Shown here: positions 62,002 through 64,000 of the stretch, piece by piece
Position numbering within the stretch: position 1 is the first letter of the stretch
Layout of the letters: every line of letters begins with the position of its first letter
Assembly: GCA_031258195.1 (NCBI GenBank)
Contig: JAIRNF010000020.1
Coordinates: 82,610-146,609 of the forward strand
DNA: 64,000 nucleotides
Source of the DNA: Prevotellaceae bacterium
GTDB lineage: Bacteria > Bacteroidota > Bacteroidia > Bacteroidales > UBA932
Reading direction: 5' to 3'
Position numbers and translations under genes: made by a program
Notes under the pieces: generated by a model
The model's database searches: none
Seen by the model: only the letters and a program-made list of their open reading frames with translations
What the model was told of the DNA's origin: nothing

Positions 62002-63000
62002 ATGAAAAGGCTGCTTTTTATTACTTTTTGTTTGTTTCTTATGGTTGCCAGCTTGTCTGCTCAATCGGGCTATGTATTTTCTACAGAAGATCAATTGAAG
62101 CAGTCTAAAGAGCTGTTTGATAAGCTAAACAAGAATAGAATTGATGGTGATACTTTCGAATACTTGTTATCGACTTCTGATAATGAGGTGTTTTTGCCTA
62201 AAAACCAAAATGGTTACTTTGTGTATATAGATACCAGAACCGGAAAGCAAAAACCAAAGGGAGAGTTTGATAAGGCTTATCCCTTTAACGGACAATTCGC
62301 GTTGGTGGTTAAAGAGGGCAAGCGGGGTATTATTAACCAATCGGGACGCTGGGTAATTAAGCCTACCGATCCTCTGTTTGACCAGCTCGAAGAAAAAGGC
62401 ATGTATCTCGATGTACGTGACGGAAAGTTCGACTATATACTTTACGAAGATCTCGGCTTGTTTCCTTATTCGCCTTTTAAGCAGAACGGTAAGTGGGGAA
62501 TTATTACGCACGATCCGCTTAAGCCTGTAATTCCATATGAGTACGACGCAATAATCGCGTTAGATATGAATGGCTTTATCGCGCTAAAAGACAAACGGCT
62601 TGGTTACGTGAGGCTTAAAGATAATAAGCCGCTTAGCACATTTGAGCATGTAAGGCTTACTTACACAAAGGTGGAAAACGGTTTTAACGATCTTCACTAT
62701 TTTGCTCTTTATGACATGGAGGCGGAAGTGTGGGATTACTATATGAGCGATTATAACGGGCTAAAAAAGCTTTTTTCTACCAACCAGTATAGCTTTAACT
62801 ATAATATGGGCGAATACGGCGTCGCTAAGCTTAAGATAGGCGATAAGTATAACGTATTTTTCAGCGATGGCTCAATTTTACCCAAGAGCTACAAGTGGAT
62901 TACCGACCTACCTAGCCGCCAGTTGATTCTAGCCGTTGACGATGAAGACCGGATTGTTATTGTAAACAGAAGAGGAGACGAATTTGTAGTTTGCGAATAG
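62002..63000 (+). CDS. WG-repeat secreted protein
   Basis: A 332-residue protein with a signal peptide (MKRLLFITFCLFLMVASLSA). WG beta-repeats are recognisable as GKRGIINQSGRWVIKPTDPLFDQL and NGKWGIITHDPLKPVIPYEYDAII, with one or two weaker copies near the ends. WG repeats form beta-propeller-like surfaces for binding, but the ligand is unknown. It shares an operon with the DUF2004-like gene and lies 69 bases before kdsB. Confidence 0.85.
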   Translation: MKRLLFITFCLFLMVASLSAQSGYVFSTEDQLKQSKELFDKLNKNRIDGDTFEYLLSTSDNEVFLPKNQNGYFVYIDTRTGKQKPKGEFDKAYPFNGQFALVVKEGKRGIINQSGRWVIKPTDPLFDQLEEKGMYLDVRDGKFDYILYEDLGLFPYSPFKQNGKWGIITHDPLKPVIPYEYDAIIALDMNGFIALKDKRLGYVRLKDNKPLSTFEHVRLTYTKVENGFNDLHYFALYDMEAEVWDYYMSDYNGLKKLFSTNQYSFNYNMGEYGVAKLKIGDKYNVFFSDGSILPKSYKWITDLPSRQLILAVDDEDRIVIVNRRGDEFVVCE

Positions 63001-63069
63001 ATAAACCTTAAGAGCGAAGCGAATTATTATTTTCGTCTAACGTTTATGGTTAATGCCAACATGGGATAT

Positions 63070-63810
63070 ATGAAAATAGTAGCGCTAATACCTGCCCGTT
63101 ATGGGTCAACCCGTTTTCCGGCTAAAATGCTGGCTGTACTGAAAGGTAAGACCATTATTCGCCGTACGTACGAGGCTACGGTGGCTACAGGCTTGTTTGA
63201 TGATGTACGCGTAGTTACCGACGATGAGCGGATATATAATGAGGTTGTGTCTAACTGCGGTAAAGCCATGATGAGCAAAAAGGAGCATGAGACGGGCAGT
63301 GATCGTATTGCCGAAGCCGCCGCCCAAATGAATGCCGATATCATTATCAACGTGCAGGGCGATGAGCCGTTTACCCAACGGCAATCGTTAAAAGATCTTA
63401 TCAACGTTTTTAAAAACGATACTGCCGGAAGTATAGATCTCGCCTCATTGGCGCAGGAGCTATACGACGAAGAGCAGGTTAAGAACCCCAACTGCGTAAA
63501 AGTAGTTCTCGATAAAGATGGCTATGCTATGTACTTCTCGCGCTCACCCATACCTTACCACCGAAACAACGAGATAAAAGGTGTGTATTATCAGCATATC
63601 GGAATCTACGCCTTTCGCCGTAAAACTTTACTGGAGTTTGCCCGAACTCCGATGGGAATTGCCGAGAATATGGAAAAAATAGAAGCTATCCGTTACCTCG
63701 AAAACGGCAGAAAAATGAAAATGGTGCTAACCGATACCGTTGGCATACGCATCGATACCCCCGAAGATTTTAAAAATGCCGAAAGATATTTGGAAGAGAT
63801 AGGAGAGTAG
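63070..63810 (+). CDS. kdsB: 3-deoxy-manno-octulosonate cytidylyltransferase
   Basis: The start at 63070 (MKIVALIPARYGSTRFPAK) gives 246 residues, the usual length; an upstream ATG at 63046 adds eight. The nucleotide-binding loop ARYGSTRFPAKML, the INVQGDEPF motif with the metal-binding aspartate, and YYQHIGIYAFRR are all family signatures. It makes CMP-Kdo for lipopolysaccharide core assembly. A terminator-like hairpin follows. Confidence 0.97.
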   Translation: MKIVALIPARYGSTRFPAKMLAVLKGKTIIRRTYEATVATGLFDDVRVVTDDERIYNEVVSNCGKAMMSKKEHETGSDRIAEAAAQMNADIIINVQGDEPFTQRQSLKDLINVFKNDTAGSIDLASLAQELYDEEQVKNPNCVKVVLDKDGYAMYFSRSPIPYHRNNEIKGVYYQHIGIYAFRRKTLLEFARTPMGIAENMEKIEAIRYLENGRKMKMVLTDTVGIRIDTPEDFKNAERYLEEIGE

Positions 63811-63833
63811 GCTTATAAACTAAGAATAAAGCG

Positions 63834-63867
63834 AGGCTGTCTAAAAATTCAACTTTTTAAACAGCCT
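63834..63867. terminator. Hairpin terminator after kdsB, like an IS end
   Basis: AGGCTGTCTAAAAA at 63834-63847 pairs with TTTTTAAACAGCCT at 63854-63867 with one mismatch. The left arm is nearly identical to the outer arm of the element at 38194-38338. Confidence 0.65.
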
Positions 63868-63936
63868 TATTTATATTTCTGATAGGTTCAAGATTAGTTA
63901 AGTGACTAAAAAAGTTATTTAACTATCTTTGAATTA

Positions 63937-64000
63937 ATGAATAACAAGTATTATTTTCGGTCGCGTATTTCAGAGCGTCAAATTCGGTTGATTTTGCGAC
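63937..64000 (+). mobile_element. Start of an IS transposase gene, cut by window edge
   Basis: A frame opens at ATG 63937 and runs to the edge (MNNKYYFRSRISERQIRLIL). The pattern resembles the N-termini of IS1595-type transposases from Bacteroidota as I recall them. A TATCTTTG-like -7 box lies at 63923-63930. Only 21 residues are visible, so the family is uncertain. Confidence 0.45.

Overview
The window looks like a chromosomal segment of a Bacteroidota bacterium, most likely order Bacteroidales. The signs are promoters of the TTTG-N19/20-TAnnTTTG type (before dut and tRNA-Gly), a GLPGLI-family protein, a carboxypeptidase-regulatory-domain outer-membrane barrel, an HU-CCDC81-like protein, a GG-leader peptide of the Bacteroidales type, a decayed anaerobic sulfatase-maturase gene and a prfB with the usual +1 frameshift. 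I cannot name the species.

Layout. 1-5.9 kb, minus strand: cell-envelope genes (M14 carboxypeptidase, cut by the window edge; NlpE-like lipoprotein; flippase; patatin fused to a barrel). 6-19.3 kb, plus strand: housekeeping run of PPIase, pheS, a broken anSME-like gene, dut, TPR lipoprotein, EnvC-like factor, ybeY, mnmG, adenine deaminase and uvrC, with a pair of parS-like palindromes just after mnmG. 19.3-24.3 kb: a broken TonB-C-like gene, a porin, L-2-hydroxyglutarate oxidase and a small lipoprotein. 24.5-33.6 kb: surface-polysaccharide genes, with YfhO, GT2 and a flippase on the plus strand facing a five-gene minus-strand operon (methyltransferase, HAD phosphatase, LicC-like nucleotidyltransferase, LicD, GT2) that probably makes and attaches a phospho-substituent. 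33.7-38.2 kb: tRNA-Gly and tRNA-Leu, then a foreign AT-rich nuclease/helicase remnant, a truncated secreted protein and a broken serine hydrolase. 38.3-41.4 kb: prfB, rsgA and a methyltransferase.

41.7-55.1 kb is the accessory core. It holds two paralogous ECF sigma genes (one broken) flanking a GG-leader Cys-rich peptide gene, its decayed radical-SAM enzyme and an S41 protease; then pdxA; then a small secreted Cys peptide and a GLPGLI gene, separated from a likely partner outer-membrane barrel by a complete BcgI-like type IIB restriction-modification pair. 55.1-63.8 kb returns to ordinary genes: GH20 hexosaminidase, NUDIX hydrolase, polyprenyl synthase, DUF4254 plus heptosyltransferase-like GT9, a DUF2004-like protein, a WG-repeat protein and kdsB. 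A transposase begins at the right edge.

Two themes run through the window. First, about ten intergenic copies of one palindromic repeat occur, whose arms change together so that the hairpin is kept. Second, at least six genes are broken by frameshifts or stops, often in homopolymers or short tandem repeats, which points to ongoing loss of accessory functions.
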